In this document: piece after piece, positions 17,832 to 26,699 of the stretch
How the letters are laid out: each line of letters opens with the position of its first letter
Numbering within the stretch: position 1 is the first letter of the stretch
Assembly (NCBI GenBank): GCA_026982315.1
Contig: JALSHI010000050.1
Coordinates: 1-64,000, forward strand
Direction: 5' to 3'
Length of the DNA: 64,000 nucleotides
Source of the DNA: Lysobacterales bacterium
GTDB lineage: Bacteria > Pseudomonadota > Gammaproteobacteria > Xanthomonadales > Marinicellaceae
The notes under the pieces: model-generated
The model's input: only the letters and a program-made list of their open reading frames with translations
Database searches by the model: none
Told to the model about the DNA's origin: nothing
Position numbers and translations under genes: made by a program

Positions 17832-18860
17832 TTATGAGTCGAGCTCATCGAACTCGGGCTTGGGATCCCGCCGCATCAACGCTTCCACGGCTTGTTGCGG
17901 TGTCATTTCACCCTGGATGACCTTGAGCACATGCCGGGAAATGGGCATGGATACCTGATATTTATCCGCCAGCCGCACCACTTCTTCGGCCGTCCCAATG
18001 CCTTCCACCACCTGGCCGATTTCCGCCTGGGCTTCGGCCACGCTTTTGCCCTGGCCCAGCGCCAGCCCCATGCGCCGGTTACGCGATAAATCGCCGGTAC
18101 AGGTCAACACCAGATCACCCAACCCGGAAAGGCCCATAAGGGTTTCCGCCCTGGCGCCCATGGCCTTGCCCAGACGCATCATTTCGGCCATGCCGCGGGT
18201 CAAAATGGCCGCGCGGGTATTGTCGCCCAGTTGCATGCCGTCACAAATCCCGGTGGCCAAAGCCAGCACGTTCTTGACCGCCCCGCCCAACTCAGCACCC
18301 ACCACGTCGGATGAGTAATACACCCTGAATCGCTCGTTGTTCAAGGCATGGGCCACCTGCCGGGCAAAATCGGGATGCGACGAAGCCACGGTAACCAGCG
18401 TGGGCTTGCCCGCGGCCACATCTTTGGCGAAAGACGGGCCTGTCACCAGCGCAATGGGCGTTTTTGGCCCCAGAATGTCCTCGGCCACCTGATGCAAGAA
18501 CCGCCCTGTGCCCGGCTCAAAACCCTTGCTGGCCCAGGCCACCGGTTGCGTGTCCCGCAAGGGTTGGATGCGCCGCACAATATCGGCGAACGCGTGGCTG
18601 GGGCTAACCACCAGCAAGGCGTCGGCATCATGCACCGCACGCGCCAGATCCGGCTCAACGCGCAAACCATCGGGAAAACGAAAGCCCGGCAAATAGTAGG
18701 GGTTACTGCGGGTTCTGGCCATTTCGGCCATTTTTTCCGCATCGCGCCCCCACAGGCTGACAGGTGTCCCTGCCCTGGCCATTTGCATGGCCAGGGCCGT
18801 CCCCCAGGAACCGGCGCCAAGCACCGCGAACGATGTCCGGGGCGGTTCATTGCCAACCAT
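17832..18860 (-). CDS. gpsA: NAD(P)-dependent glycerol-3-phosphate dehydrogenase
   Basis: Cytoplasmic enzyme that reduces dihydroxyacetone phosphate to sn-glycerol 3-phosphate for phospholipid synthesis. The 342-residue product has the nucleotide-binding loop AVLGAGSWGTALA near the N-terminus, the active-site lysine in GGAVKNVLALATGICDG, and the C-terminal helical domain with GDLVLTCTGDLSRNR. ATG 18860 is chosen; a TTG at 18884 would add eight residues but has no ribosome site. It lies downstream of secB in the same direction, the usual secB-gpsA order. Confidence 0.96.
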   Translation of the reverse strand: MVGNEPPRTSFAVLGAGSWGTALAMQMARAGTPVSLWGRDAEKMAEMARTRSNPYYLPGFRFPDGLRVEPDLARAVHDADALLVVSPSHAFADIVRRIQPLRDTQPVAWASKGFEPGTGRFLHQVAEDILGPKTPIALVTGPSFAKDVAAGKPTLVTVASSHPDFARQVAHALNNERFRVYYSSDVVGAELGGAVKNVLALATGICDGMQLGDNTRAAILTRGMAEMMRLGKAMGARAETLMGLSGLGDLVLTCTGDLSRNRRMGLALGQGKSVAEAQAEIGQVVEGIGTAEEVVRLADKYQVSMPISRHVLKVIQGEMTPQQAVEALMRRDPKPEFDELDS

Positions 18861-18893
18861 AGTCTCTGCTGCTGTGTAATTCAAGGGATGAAT

Positions 18894-19391
18894 TTACTGC
18901 GTGGTGTCGCTGCCGGCGTTTTCCTGCGCCCGCTGCATTTGCTCGGCATACAGCTGATCGAAATTCACCGGCTGCAATAACAACGGCTGGAAGCCGCCGT
19001 GCATCACCAAATCCGCAATGGCCTGACGCGCAAAGGGGAATAAAACATTCGGCGCATAAGCACCCAGGGTTTGATGCAAAAGCTGCTCGGGAAAATTCAC
19101 TAGGCTGAATATGCCGGCCTGCTGGACTTCCACCAGATACGCCGTTTTTTCATTCACTGTGCATGTTACCGTGACAGTCAGCACCACATCGTAGGTGTTT
19201 TCAGCAATTGTCGTGACTTTCTGGTTCAGATTCATTTGAATCTGCGGCTGGCCTTGTTCCTGGAAAATCTGGGGCGCATTGGGCGCTTCAAAAGAGGCGT
19301 CTTTCAGATAAATTTTTTGCAATGCCATAACCGGATTTTTTGCTTCGGTCTGTTCTGTGGCTTGGGATTGGGTTTTGTTCTCTTCAGTCAT
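18894..19391 (-). CDS. secB: Protein-export chaperone SecB
   Basis: Tetrameric cytosolic chaperone that keeps preproteins unfolded and passes them to SecA. The 165-residue product has the core IYLKDASFEAPNAP and the conserved APNVLFPFARQAIADLV. The glutamine-rich N-terminal extension and the variable C-tail are normal. It lies between a rhodanese gene and gpsA; the grxC gene, which often separates rhodanese and secB, is absent here. Confidence 0.96.
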   Translation of the reverse strand: MTEENKTQSQATEQTEAKNPVMALQKIYLKDASFEAPNAPQIFQEQGQPQIQMNLNQKVTTIAENTYDVVLTVTVTCTVNEKTAYLVEVQQAGIFSLVNFPEQLLHQTLGAYAPNVLFPFARQAIADLVMHGGFQPLLLQPVNFDQLYAEQMQRAQENAGSDTTQ

Positions 19392-19471
19392 ATCGATATC
19401 CTGATTGTTTTAAGTGATGAGGATGACGGCCACAGCGGCCGCCGAAAAGGGGTAATGCAGCCATCGCCAAA

Positions 19472-19903
19472 CTATTTTTTGCTCAGCGGTAATTTGTCAG
19501 CCACCCAGCCATTGATGCCGCCTTTAAGGTTAAAGACCTTGTCAAAACCTGCATGCGTCAACACATTGACGCCCCGCAGAGAGGTCACGCCTCGCTGGCA
19601 ACAGACAATAATGGGTTTGTCCTTGTGATTTTCCAGCTCATTGAGTCGCTTGGGTAATTGTTCGATGGGGATATTCTTGGCATTGACAATATGCCCTTGC
19701 TTGAAAACCGCGGCATCACGCACATCCAGCACCATGCCGTCCTGGTGATTGACCAGTTGCGTTAACTGCATCGGCCCCACATCGCGCATGGTCATGCGCT
19801 TGCGGTTCAGCTCAGTGACAATAATCAAGAACAACACGCCAATAAAGGCCATCACCAGCAGGCTGTGATTGCCGGCAAATTCAACCAACTGAGAGAAATT
19901 CAT
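19472..19903 (-). CDS. Membrane-anchored rhodanese-like protein
   Basis: A 143-residue protein with one N-terminal membrane helix (about 14-30) and a single rhodanese domain. The active-site loop is C102-QRGVTS, matching CxxGxxS, with a threonine where an arginine is more usual. Such proteins move sulfane sulfur, but the substrate is unknown. ATG 19903 follows AGGAGTCTGC. The genomic place, upstream of secB and divergent from envC, is conserved in gammaproteobacteria (YibN-like). Confidence 0.9.
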   Translation of the reverse strand: MNFSQLVEFAGNHSLLVMAFIGVLFLIIVTELNRKRMTMRDVGPMQLTQLVNHQDGMVLDVRDAAVFKQGHIVNAKNIPIEQLPKRLNELENHKDKPIIVCCQRGVTSLRGVNVLTHAGFDKVFNLKGGINGWVADKLPLSKK

Positions 19904-19987
19904 GCAGACTCCTGAACGGTTTTTCACGCCTGTCCAAAGCAATACGGACAAGCCGCCCAAACCGGCTATTATACACGCTATAATGGA

Positions 19988-21145
19988 ATGATGAGACAAT
20001 CCCTGCTCCTGTCGGTTGCGTTTTTGTGGCTGGCCGTCCACGTTGCCATGGCCGCCGACAAACCAGCCGATGAGGCCGCCGTTCAAAAGCAGCTACAACG
20101 CATCAGCCAGCAGATCGCTCACCTGCGTGCCGCCCTTGATACGGCCAGCGCCGAAGAAAAGAAACTGGTTGCAGAATTACAACAGCAGGATCAGCGCATC
20201 AATGTCCAGCACCAGCGCATCAGACACAAAAAAGAACAAATCAAAGTCATTCAGCGCAAGATAGAAGACGTTCGCGCACAAATTGCTGCCGGCGAGCAGC
20301 GCATCCATAGCCAGAAACAGGAATTGGCGAACTTGCTGAAGCTGGCGGTTTATACACGCCATGATCTGGCGCTCAAACGCTTGCTGCTCACCGAAGGCAG
20401 CCGCCGGGATGACCTGGCTGGCCACCAGATTCGTTACCTGCAGCACCGCCTGTTTTCTCTGGTCAAAACCGTTGCCAGCGAACTGCAACAACTGCAAGCC
20501 CTGCACAATCAACTGAAAACCGAACAACAACACCAGCAGGAAGAACAACAGCGCTTGCTGGCCGAACAGGACAAATTGCAGCAGCAACGTCAACAACGCG
20601 CCTTTGTGCTTGCCGCATTGCGACAAAAAATGCAGGCTGACAAGTCTGAAATACGCCAACTGGACCGCAATCGCCAGCGGCTCAACCAACTGCTGACAGA
20701 GTTGAAAAATCTTCTGGACGATCTGCCGGACAACCTGGGCGCCGTCCGCTTTGCGCGCTTAAAGGGGCGCCTGCCGCCACCAGTGAGTGGCGCCATCATT
20801 CATGCCTATGGCGCCCCGAAAGGACGCCAAGGGCGCCGCTGGGAAGGGCTTGTCTTTGCCGCCACTGCTGGCGAACCGGTAAAAGCCGTGGCCTATGGCC
20901 GGGTGGCTTTTGCCGACTGGCTGCGGGGGTATGGCTTGCTGGTGGTGATGGACCATGGGGATGGCTATATGAGCCTTTATGGCCATAATGAAGCCTTGCT
21001 GGTGGAGCCTGGCGACTGGGTTGACGCCGGCGAGGAGATTGCGCTGGCCGGTAACAGCGGAGCCCTGGCGCAACCGGCGCTTTATTTCGAACTGCGCCAC
21101 AACGCCCAGCCCGTTAATCCACAACTCTGGCTGAAAAAGCCCTAG
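19988..21145 (+). CDS. envC: Murein hydrolase activator EnvC
   Basis: Periplasmic activator of the AmiA/AmiB amidases that split septal peptidoglycan under FtsEX control. The 385-residue product has a signal peptide (ending VAMAA), two long coiled-coil stretches rich in glutamine (about 30-110 and 155-250) and a C-terminal LytM domain. The LytM zinc and catalytic positions are degenerate: GRRWEGLVF in place of the first H/D motif and ALYFEL in place of HLHFE. This is typical of EnvC and argues against direct hydrolase activity. It is divergent from the rhodanese gene and overlaps the 3' end of trhO by four bases. Confidence 0.94.
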   Translation: MMRQSLLLSVAFLWLAVHVAMAADKPADEAAVQKQLQRISQQIAHLRAALDTASAEEKKLVAELQQQDQRINVQHQRIRHKKEQIKVIQRKIEDVRAQIAAGEQRIHSQKQELANLLKLAVYTRHDLALKRLLLTEGSRRDDLAGHQIRYLQHRLFSLVKTVASELQQLQALHNQLKTEQQHQQEEQQRLLAEQDKLQQQRQQRAFVLAALRQKMQADKSEIRQLDRNRQRLNQLLTELKNLLDDLPDNLGAVRFARLKGRLPPPVSGAIIHAYGAPKGRQGRRWEGLVFAATAGEPVKAVAYGRVAFADWLRGYGLLVVMDHGDGYMSLYGHNEALLVEPGDWVDAGEEIALAGNSGALAQPALYFELRHNAQPVNPQLWLKKP

Positions 21146-22152
21146 GCGTTTTTTTCTGTGGCGCGAATACTCGATAACGGCGCATCGGCTTGCTGCCGGG
21201 TTCTGGCCCGGCGCTTGGCTTCCTTGTGTCGGCGCGCCGCTTCCCGGGCGGCCTCGCCAATGTGGGCTTCACCCCGTTGACGCGCCAGTTCAATCTGCTT
21301 TTGGCGCTCGGCAAAACGCTGTTTCTGCTCCTCGCTGAGCTTTTCGTAACAATGCGGGCAACTCACCCCTTTCTGGTAGTGAGGATGCGCCTTGTCCGCC
21401 TTGGTAATGGGCAAGCGGCAGGCATGGCACTGGTCATAGTTGCCCGGTTGCAGCTTGTGGCCCACGGTCACCCGGTTGTCAAACACAAAGCATTCGCCGC
21501 ACCACAGGGATTCTTCCTCTGGCACCTCTTCCAGATATTTGAGGATACCGCCTTGCAAGTGATAAACATCCTTAAAGCCCATTTTCTTCAACAAGGCTGT
21601 GGATTTTTCGCAGCGGATGCCACCAGTGCAAAACATGGCCACCTTGGTGTGTTTTTCCGGGTCCAGGTTTTTCCTGACATACTCGGGAAACTGGCGAAAA
21701 GCCTCGGTATGGGGATTCAGGGCGTTGACAAAGGTGCCCACCTGATATTCGTATTCGTTACGGGTATCGATAACCACCACGTCCGGGTCGCTAATCAGGG
21801 CATTCCAGTCTGCTGGCCTGACATAGGTTCCCACCACTTTTTTAGGGTCAATGCCGTCAACACCCAAAGTCACGATTTCTTTCTTGAGTTTGACCTTGGT
21901 GCGGTAAAAGGGCATCTCTTCAGCCAGAGATTGCTTGCTGTCCAGCCCAGCCAGACGCGGATCAGAACGCAACCAGTCCAGCACAGCCTGTGTGCCTTCA
22001 GCGGTACCGGCGATGGTACCGTTCACGCCTTCGGCCGCCAACAGGATTGTGCCCTTGACACCCTGTTCCTGCATTAGTTGCAACAAGGGCTGGCGCAAAT
22101 CCTGATAATCGTCCAGCTCGACAAAGTGATACAAGGCGGTGACAACAAACAT
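21142..22152 (-). CDS. trhO: tRNA uridine(34) hydroxylase TrhO (YceA)
   Basis: Oxygen-dependent enzyme that hydroxylates uridine 34 of some tRNAs on the way to cmo5U/mo5U. The 336-residue product has an N-terminal acylphosphatase-like part ([11 protein letters not shown]), a rhodanese domain with the catalytic cysteine C175 in [11 protein letters not shown], and a C-terminal segment with zinc-ribbon-like cysteine pairs (WCGEC, CHAC, CPHC). The very basic C-tail may bind tRNA. ATG 22152 follows GGAGAACCCC. It lies downstream of tRNA-Phe on the same strand. Confidence 0.93.
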   Translation of the reverse strand: MFVVTALYHFVELDDYQDLRQPLLQLMQEQGVKGTILLAAEGVNGTIAGTAEGTQAVLDWLRSDPRLAGLDSKQSLAEEMPFYRTKVKLKKEIVTLGVDGIDPKKVVGTYVRPADWNALISDPDVVVIDTRNEYEYQVGTFVNALNPHTEAFRQFPEYVRKNLDPEKHTKVAMFCTGGIRCEKSTALLKKMGFKDVYHLQGGILKYLEEVPEEESLWCGECFVFDNRVTVGHKLQPGNYDQCHACRLPITKADKAHPHYQKGVSCPHCYEKLSEEQKQRFAERQKQIELARQRGEAHIGEAAREAARRHKEAKRRARTRQQADAPLSSIRATEKNA

Positions 22153-22242
22153 GGGGGTTCTCCAGACAATCCAGACGCAATGCAATTGCGGGATATTTTA
22201 GCGCGAATCAAGCAGGTTGGGGGCAGCGTGGTTATTAAGAAG

Positions 22243-22318
22243 TGGTGGCCGGTCGCGGAATCGAACCACGGACACGGGGATTTTCAGTCCCCTGCTCTAC
22301 CGACTGAGCTAACCGGCC
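22243..22318 (-). tRNA. tRNA-Phe (anticodon GAA)
   Basis: A 76-base cloverleaf on the minus strand. The acceptor arms GGCCGGT and ACCGGCC pair over seven bases, with discriminator A and encoded CCA. The D-arm carries AGCTCAGTCGGTAGAGC, the anticodon loop is C-T-GAA-A-A on a GGGGA/TCCCC stem, and the T-loop is GGTTCGATTCC. The anticodon GAA identifies phenylalanine. It lies 119 bases downstream of yggX. Confidence 0.97.
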
Positions 22319-22437
22319 ACTGGGTGCGACAGCATGGGAAGGCTTCCAACCATCGGGAGGCGGTATTAAACCGTTTTGCTCCGGCAAGGTCAAGAATTTT
22401 GTTGAAAAAATGCCCTGTACGCCGATACAAACGCACA

Positions 22438-22725
22438 TCAGGCACCATCGGCTGGCGGCACATAACCGGCCACTTCCGCCACCGTGCCTTCGCCAAACAA
22501 AAAAGCGCGCATTTGCTCCTCAAGACGGGCCCGGTGCGCCGGGTCGCGCACCGACCAGCGGTTTTCGTTAATCAGCCGGGTCTGATGCGCCAGCCATTCT
22601 TCCCAAAAACGGGCGCTGACTTCCTGATAAATGCGTTGGCCCAGTTCGCCCGGATAAGGCACATAATCCAGACCCGGCTGATTGGGACCATACTTGATGC
22701 AATGAATGTGTCTTTGTGTAGTCAT
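22438..22725 (-). CDS. yggX: Fe(2+)-trafficking / oxidative damage protection protein YggX
   Basis: A 95-residue protein of the YggX family, which protects iron-sulfur clusters from oxidation and may move ferrous iron. Family hallmarks are HCIKYG with the conserved C9, DYVPYPGELGQRIY, HQTRLINENR and the C-terminal EQMRAFLFGEG. It normally follows mutY directly. Here two PH-domain genes stand between, but spacing (21 bases to the previous stop) still suggests one mutY-to-yggX operon. Confidence 0.95.
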   Translation of the reverse strand: MTTQRHIHCIKYGPNQPGLDYVPYPGELGQRIYQEVSARFWEEWLAHQTRLINENRWSVRDPAHRARLEEQMRAFLFGEGTVAEVAGYVPPADGA

Positions 22726-22746
22726 AGGCCGGATTGTAACGCATTT

Positions 22747-24273
22747 TTATCCTTCGGCGGCCCTGTCCGGGGTGGCGAAACACCCCTGTTGCAATACCCG
22801 CTCGCGAATACGCCGGACTTCGGCCACAGGCAAATATGGCATGGCAACCAAAGAACCCAGCGGATGACCACCGGCGGTGTCGATTTTAACTGTGGCCATG
22901 CCATGGCGGCGATCAAAGGGCGACTGATGAACGCTGATAACCTGCGCCTTGTTCAGCCGCACATGATTCTGCTGGCGAAAAAACACCCCATGACGGGTAC
23001 CGAAACGCACATCGTCCAATACATACCCTGCCTGCCGAACCCAGGCTCTGGCATACCAGAACAGCACCGGCCAACCCGCCAGAAAAAGTCCCACCGCCCA
23101 CCAGACGGGAGTTTCGGTTTCCCGCCCAAGCAACAGGGCGACAAGCCCCACCAACAACAGCCAGAACACCAGCAAGCGTTTAAAAATCCGCCGCCAGGCG
23201 CAAAATGGCAAGCGGCGCCATGACACATCTTGCCACGACACCGCCGGTTCGATCGTAGATAAAAGCCCCGCCACCTTTTCCCGTGACATATAAGGGGCCA
23301 GCCATGGCATGAGCAGACCTTCCTGCTCAGCATGCACACCACCGGCCGTTTCCACCGTTACCGTGGCGCCGCCAAAAAACCGGTGCAAGGGGTTTTCGCT
23401 GAGGCGATACCGCTGGATACGCCGCACGGGAATGGTTGCCGTGGCCCGGGAAAACAACCCCATCTCAACAAACAGGCGCCCAGGCTTGCGCCACACACAA
23501 AAATCATAAAACCGCAACACAGCCCAAGCCATGGTAAAAAACTGTAGCAACAAAAACACCAATACCACCATCGCCACAGCAAAAACCACCATCTGCCGAT
23601 GGGACCAATCAGACCAGTGAGGCAACCACCCCCAGCGTGCCAATTGAGTCGCCATTCCTTGAAACCAGTGCACATTCTGGCCAAAAAAACCTGAAAGCAG
23701 GGCAAACACCAAAAAGCCTTTCTGGCTCACCAGACCATAGCGCAACACATCAGCCAATGGCATGTGCACAATAACAGCCTCGTCTGGTTGCCGGCCCGGA
23801 GTGGTCATCGCAGCCGGCGATGATGCCCGCACGTTTTCACCAGTAACAAAGTGACCACTGACATGCGCCGCTTGGACTTTTTGCCGCAAGCGGTCTATGA
23901 CAGCCCCGTCCACAACCCGCAAAACGGCCTCGGGTTTATTCCCGGATGCCGACTCCAGTTGCACGGTAGCCACGCCCAGCAGGCGATGAAGGGGGTTTTG
24001 GGCGGTATTGATATTTTGAATGCGCGCATAGGGGATTTTCCGGTTTTTTCGAAAAATCAGCCCTTCAACCACCACCATGTCATCATCATCCAGGGAAAAA
24101 CGAAAAAACAGATAGCGCCACAGCGCCACAACAGGCATGAGGGCGAGCGCCCCGTACAACAGCCATTGTGACTGGTAAGACGACCAGGCGAATACCCCCA
24201 GCAAAGGATAAATCATCTGGTAGGCGACTGTAGCCAACAAAAAAACCGGAGAAACCGGATGCAAGCGCTGCAT
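22747..24273 (-). CDS. PH domain-containing membrane protein (YdbT-like)
   Basis: A 508-residue membrane protein with repeated bacterial PH (bPH2, YdbS-like) domains separated by pairs of membrane helices (about 10-50, 185-240 and 345-390). Each domain shows the pattern RKNRKIPYARIQNI / NPLHRLLGVATVQLES, then again PVRRIQRYRLSENPLHRFFGGATVTVE. In Bacillus, ydbS and ydbT help defence against antimicrobial compounds; in proteobacteria the role is unclear. ATG 24273 is chosen, five bases after the stop of the preceding gene; an earlier ATG at 24303 would overlap it. The pair looks translationally linked. Confidence 0.87.
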   Translation of the reverse strand: MQRLHPVSPVFLLATVAYQMIYPLLGVFAWSSYQSQWLLYGALALMPVVALWRYLFFRFSLDDDDMVVVEGLIFRKNRKIPYARIQNINTAQNPLHRLLGVATVQLESASGNKPEAVLRVVDGAVIDRLRQKVQAAHVSGHFVTGENVRASSPAAMTTPGRQPDEAVIVHMPLADVLRYGLVSQKGFLVFALLSGFFGQNVHWFQGMATQLARWGWLPHWSDWSHRQMVVFAVAMVVLVFLLLQFFTMAWAVLRFYDFCVWRKPGRLFVEMGLFSRATATIPVRRIQRYRLSENPLHRFFGGATVTVETAGGVHAEQEGLLMPWLAPYMSREKVAGLLSTIEPAVSWQDVSWRRLPFCAWRRIFKRLLVFWLLLVGLVALLLGRETETPVWWAVGLFLAGWPVLFWYARAWVRQAGYVLDDVRFGTRHGVFFRQQNHVRLNKAQVISVHQSPFDRRHGMATVKIDTAGGHPLGSLVAMPYLPVAEVRRIRERVLQQGCFATPDRAAEG

Positions 24274-24277
24274 GCAA

Positions 24278-24814
24278 CTACACCGCGCCACTATCAGCAT
24301 CAACGGTCATGTACTCACGCAAGGCCACGGCCTGTGGCTGGCTGATACCCACAAGGTTCACCACCGCATGCCGGGTTCCGGCGGTATGAATCACCAGGGT
24401 GGCCAGCCCATAGCGGCGTTGCAGAGGGCCGCGGATCACATCCGTATGTTGGACACGGCACAAGGGCACCACGGTTTCCTTGCGCCAGAAAACCCCTTGG
24501 CGACGGTGCACGGCCACATCATCCAGGCAAAAGGCATAATGCCCAAAGGCGGCTGTGCTGTACCACAACCCAACCAGCGCGATAATCGTCAATGCTCCCA
24601 GCAAGCTCCCCAAAAGCCATAAGGGATAAACCGGTATCACAAAGTAGAAACCAATCGCCACTGCGGCCAGGGCCACAACCACCACCGCGCCGATCCCGTG
24701 GTGCACGCGCAAATACGCCGGCTGCTGGCCACACCAGCGCCCGGTTGCTGCGGCTTCCGCCGCCGGTGTTTCTATCTTTCCGGCTGACGCCTTTGTTTCA
24801 TGCGCGTGATTCAT
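24278..24814 (-). CDS. PH domain-containing membrane protein (YdbS-like)
   Basis: A 178-residue protein with two membrane helices (about 40-62 and 65-85) and one bPH2 domain (about 95-165; RRQGVFWRKETVVPLCRVQHTDV and QRRYGLATLVIHTAG). It is the small partner of the larger PH-domain protein immediately downstream, the usual two-gene arrangement. The N-terminal 30 residues are soluble and alanine-rich. It follows mutY by 64 bases on the same strand. Function is inferred only from the family. Confidence 0.87.
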   Translation of the reverse strand: MNHAHETKASAGKIETPAAEAAATGRWCGQQPAYLRVHHGIGAVVVVALAAVAIGFYFVIPVYPLWLLGSLLGALTIIALVGLWYSTAAFGHYAFCLDDVAVHRRQGVFWRKETVVPLCRVQHTDVIRGPLQRRYGLATLVIHTAGTRHAVVNLVGISQPQAVALREYMTVDADSGAV

Positions 24815-24878
24815 GCCTCAAACATAACTCACATGCGGTGCTGCGGCATGTGCCAATCGTCATGCACTGGCCACTTAT

Positions 24879-25997
24879 TCACAGTCCGGCCACCGTTATC
24901 ATCCAGCCACCCATTAAATCCCTGTACTTATCCAGCAGCCGGGACAACGCCCGCGGGTGTGCGACCTCGTCCAGTTTGTCAACCGCCAGCCAACGGCCTT
25001 CAAGCCTGTCAGCAACATCTGCTTGCACCCAGGTGCAGAAAGGATATAACTGTAATCGCCGGTGGGTCAGGACATGCTCCACAACGGGCAACTGTTGGCC
25101 GACGTTCACATCATGGCATTGCTGCCACTGGCGCAATGCCTGTTCGTCATCAAAAACCGGCACAAACCACAAACCCGGCCAGATTCCGCTGGTGTTACGC
25201 TGTTGCAGAAACACTTCCGGCCCGTCTGCCCCCTGACGCATGAGTACCGCCAGATACAGGGTCACCTTTCGACTGGACTGTTTGCGTTTTGCCGCTGGCA
25301 GTTCATGCACCCGCCCGGCCTGGAAAGCCCCACAGGACGCCTGCAGTGGACAATGCAAGCATTGAGGTTTCCCCCTGGTACACACGGTGGCGCCCAAATC
25401 CATCAAGGCCTGATTGTACTTGCCGCAATGACGCAAAGGCACATGCGCCTCCGCCAATTGCCACAATGTCCTCAACGTATTGCCGCCGCCAGTGTCGCCA
25501 TCCACCGCAAAATACCGCGCAAACAGCCGTTTAACATTACCATCCAGCACCGGGTAAGCCCCCTGGCCGGAAAGGGATAAAATCGCTCCGGCGGTAGATC
25601 GGCCAATACCCGGCAAGGCCATCAGGGCATCCAGGCTGGATGGCAGCGCACCTGCGTGTTTTTCCACACATATTTGCGCTGCCCGGTGTAAGTAGCGCGC
25701 CCGGTTGTAGTAGCCTAAACCGGACCATAGCGCCAGCACTTCGTCTTCCGATGCCTCAGCCACATGCCCAAGGGTGGGAAAACGCTGCATGAAACGTGCG
25801 TAGTAGTCCAGCACCTTGGCCACCTGGGTTTGCTGCAACATGATTTCCGAGACCCAGACCGCGTAAGGGTCTTCCACCTGCCAGGGCAAGTCCTTTCGCC
25901 CGTGCCGGGCAAACCAGTCCAGCACCCGCGCGCAAAAACCGGCGCAATACGGATTTTCTGAACATTTTTCCTCAGTGAGATTCGTTTTTTCTCGCAT
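24879..25997 (-). CDS. mutY: A/G-specific adenine glycosylase MutY
   Basis: Base-excision repair glycosylase that removes adenine opposite 8-oxoguanine. The 372-residue product has the helix-hairpin-helix core with catalytic E51 (SEIMLQQTQV) and D152 (LDGNVKR), the HhH motif LPGIGRSTAG (about 128-137), and a complete [4Fe-4S] set C206-x6-C213-x2-C216-x5-C222. A C-terminal NUDIX-like domain (from about residue 240) recognises 8-oxoG. ATG 25997 has no clear ribosome site, but in-frame alternatives upstream are worse. It is divergent from the Cys-rich gene at 26097, so both share a 99-base promoter region. Confidence 0.96.
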   Translation of the reverse strand: MREKTNLTEEKCSENPYCAGFCARVLDWFARHGRKDLPWQVEDPYAVWVSEIMLQQTQVAKVLDYYARFMQRFPTLGHVAEASEDEVLALWSGLGYYNRARYLHRAAQICVEKHAGALPSSLDALMALPGIGRSTAGAILSLSGQGAYPVLDGNVKRLFARYFAVDGDTGGGNTLRTLWQLAEAHVPLRHCGKYNQALMDLGATVCTRGKPQCLHCPLQASCGAFQAGRVHELPAAKRKQSSRKVTLYLAVLMRQGADGPEVFLQQRNTSGIWPGLWFVPVFDDEQALRQWQQCHDVNVGQQLPVVEHVLTHRRLQLYPFCTWVQADVADRLEGRWLAVDKLDEVAHPRALSRLLDKYRDLMGGWMITVAGL

Positions 25998-26002
25998 ATG
26001 TA

Positions 26003-26037
26003 TTGACTTGGATATACATGGGGGGGGTAGTATTATA
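26003..26037 (+). promoter_or_regulatory. Putative promoter of the Cys-rich protein gene, with G8 tract
   Basis: TTGGAT at 26008-26013 and TATTAT at 26031-26036 are 17 bases apart, a good sigma-70 layout. The spacer holds a run of eight G (26020-26027). A TTGAC lies at 26003-26007. The region also separates the divergent mutY. A homopolymer in the spacer can vary in length and so change promoter strength; whether it does here is unknown. Confidence 0.5.
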
Positions 26038-26096
26038 AGGGTCAATACAGTCACTAGTTACTGATTGACGCCCCACAAAGCCTGAGGAGATCTATT

Positions 26097-26609
26097 ATGA
26101 AAACCCGTTTTTTATCACAACTCTGTCTTGTTTTGCTGCTGGCAGGCGTCAGCGCATCCGCTTTTGGCCGTGACTTCGCTGACGATGTCATTGAATATTT
26201 TGACAGTGTCATGCAGGTCTGGAAGAGTCAACGGTTAGAAAATGCTTTGATAAAGTCACCGAAAGATATGGCAGTTTATGCCAGCTTGCATGAGCCATCC
26301 TTTCCACTGAACAAGTTGGCTCCTGATGACAAAAAGCGGTTTCTTGACAACCTGCAATTCAATGAAAAAGGCTTGACCAGTTTTTATTATGAGCCATTAC
26401 TGACCCTCGAGCCAGCCGACAGGTACAAACTTCTTTCGCTCTTTGGGTTTGAAAGGCTCAACCCAACAATAAACAACAGCCGCTCTGACAATAAATCCTG
26501 CATCTTTGGAAACCAACATAACAAGTGCAATGATTACATAGGCTATAAATGTGTTGGCAAAGGCACGTGCCAATCATCTGCCGGATTCATTTGCACAAGC
26601 AACTGTTGA
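26097..26609 (+). CDS. Secreted protein with six-cysteine C-terminal tail, possibly fulvocin C-like precursor
   Basis: A 170-residue protein with a signal peptide (residues 1-24, ending SAFG), a soluble middle part (25-128) and a compact tail with all six mature cysteines (C135, 144, 152, 158, 166, 170) among glycine, serine and asparagine. The layout, a helical leader domain followed by a short disulfide-rich end, recalls precursors annotated as bacteriocin fulvocin C-related; the middle motif LAPDDKKRFLDNL also fits my memory of that group, but no search was possible. ATG 26097 follows GAGGAGATCTATT. Codon use is more AT-rich than in flanking genes, hinting at transfer. The next gene encodes an exported thioredoxin-fold protein, a possible maturation partner. 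Confidence 0.7.
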   Translation: MKTRFLSQLCLVLLLAGVSASAFGRDFADDVIEYFDSVMQVWKSQRLENALIKSPKDMAVYASLHEPSFPLNKLAPDDKKRFLDNLQFNEKGLTSFYYEPLLTLEPADRYKLLSLFGFERLNPTINNSRSDNKSCIFGNQHNKCNDYIGYKCVGKGTCQSSAGFICTSNC

Positions 26610-26699
26610 AATCCGCGCTAAAAATACCGTTTGAGTCCGCAATCAACTGGGTATCATGGAACCATTGGTAAGTGATAACCAAAAACAAAGAGAAGTCCA

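Noticed and set aside
18861-18884. TTG start for gpsA
   Set aside because: No ribosome site and no conserved residues; ATG 18860 is better.
22078-23223. A long plus-strand frame that runs through tRNA-Phe, yggX and the PH-domain gene
   Set aside because: It would read through a tRNA and two conserved genes; no domain.
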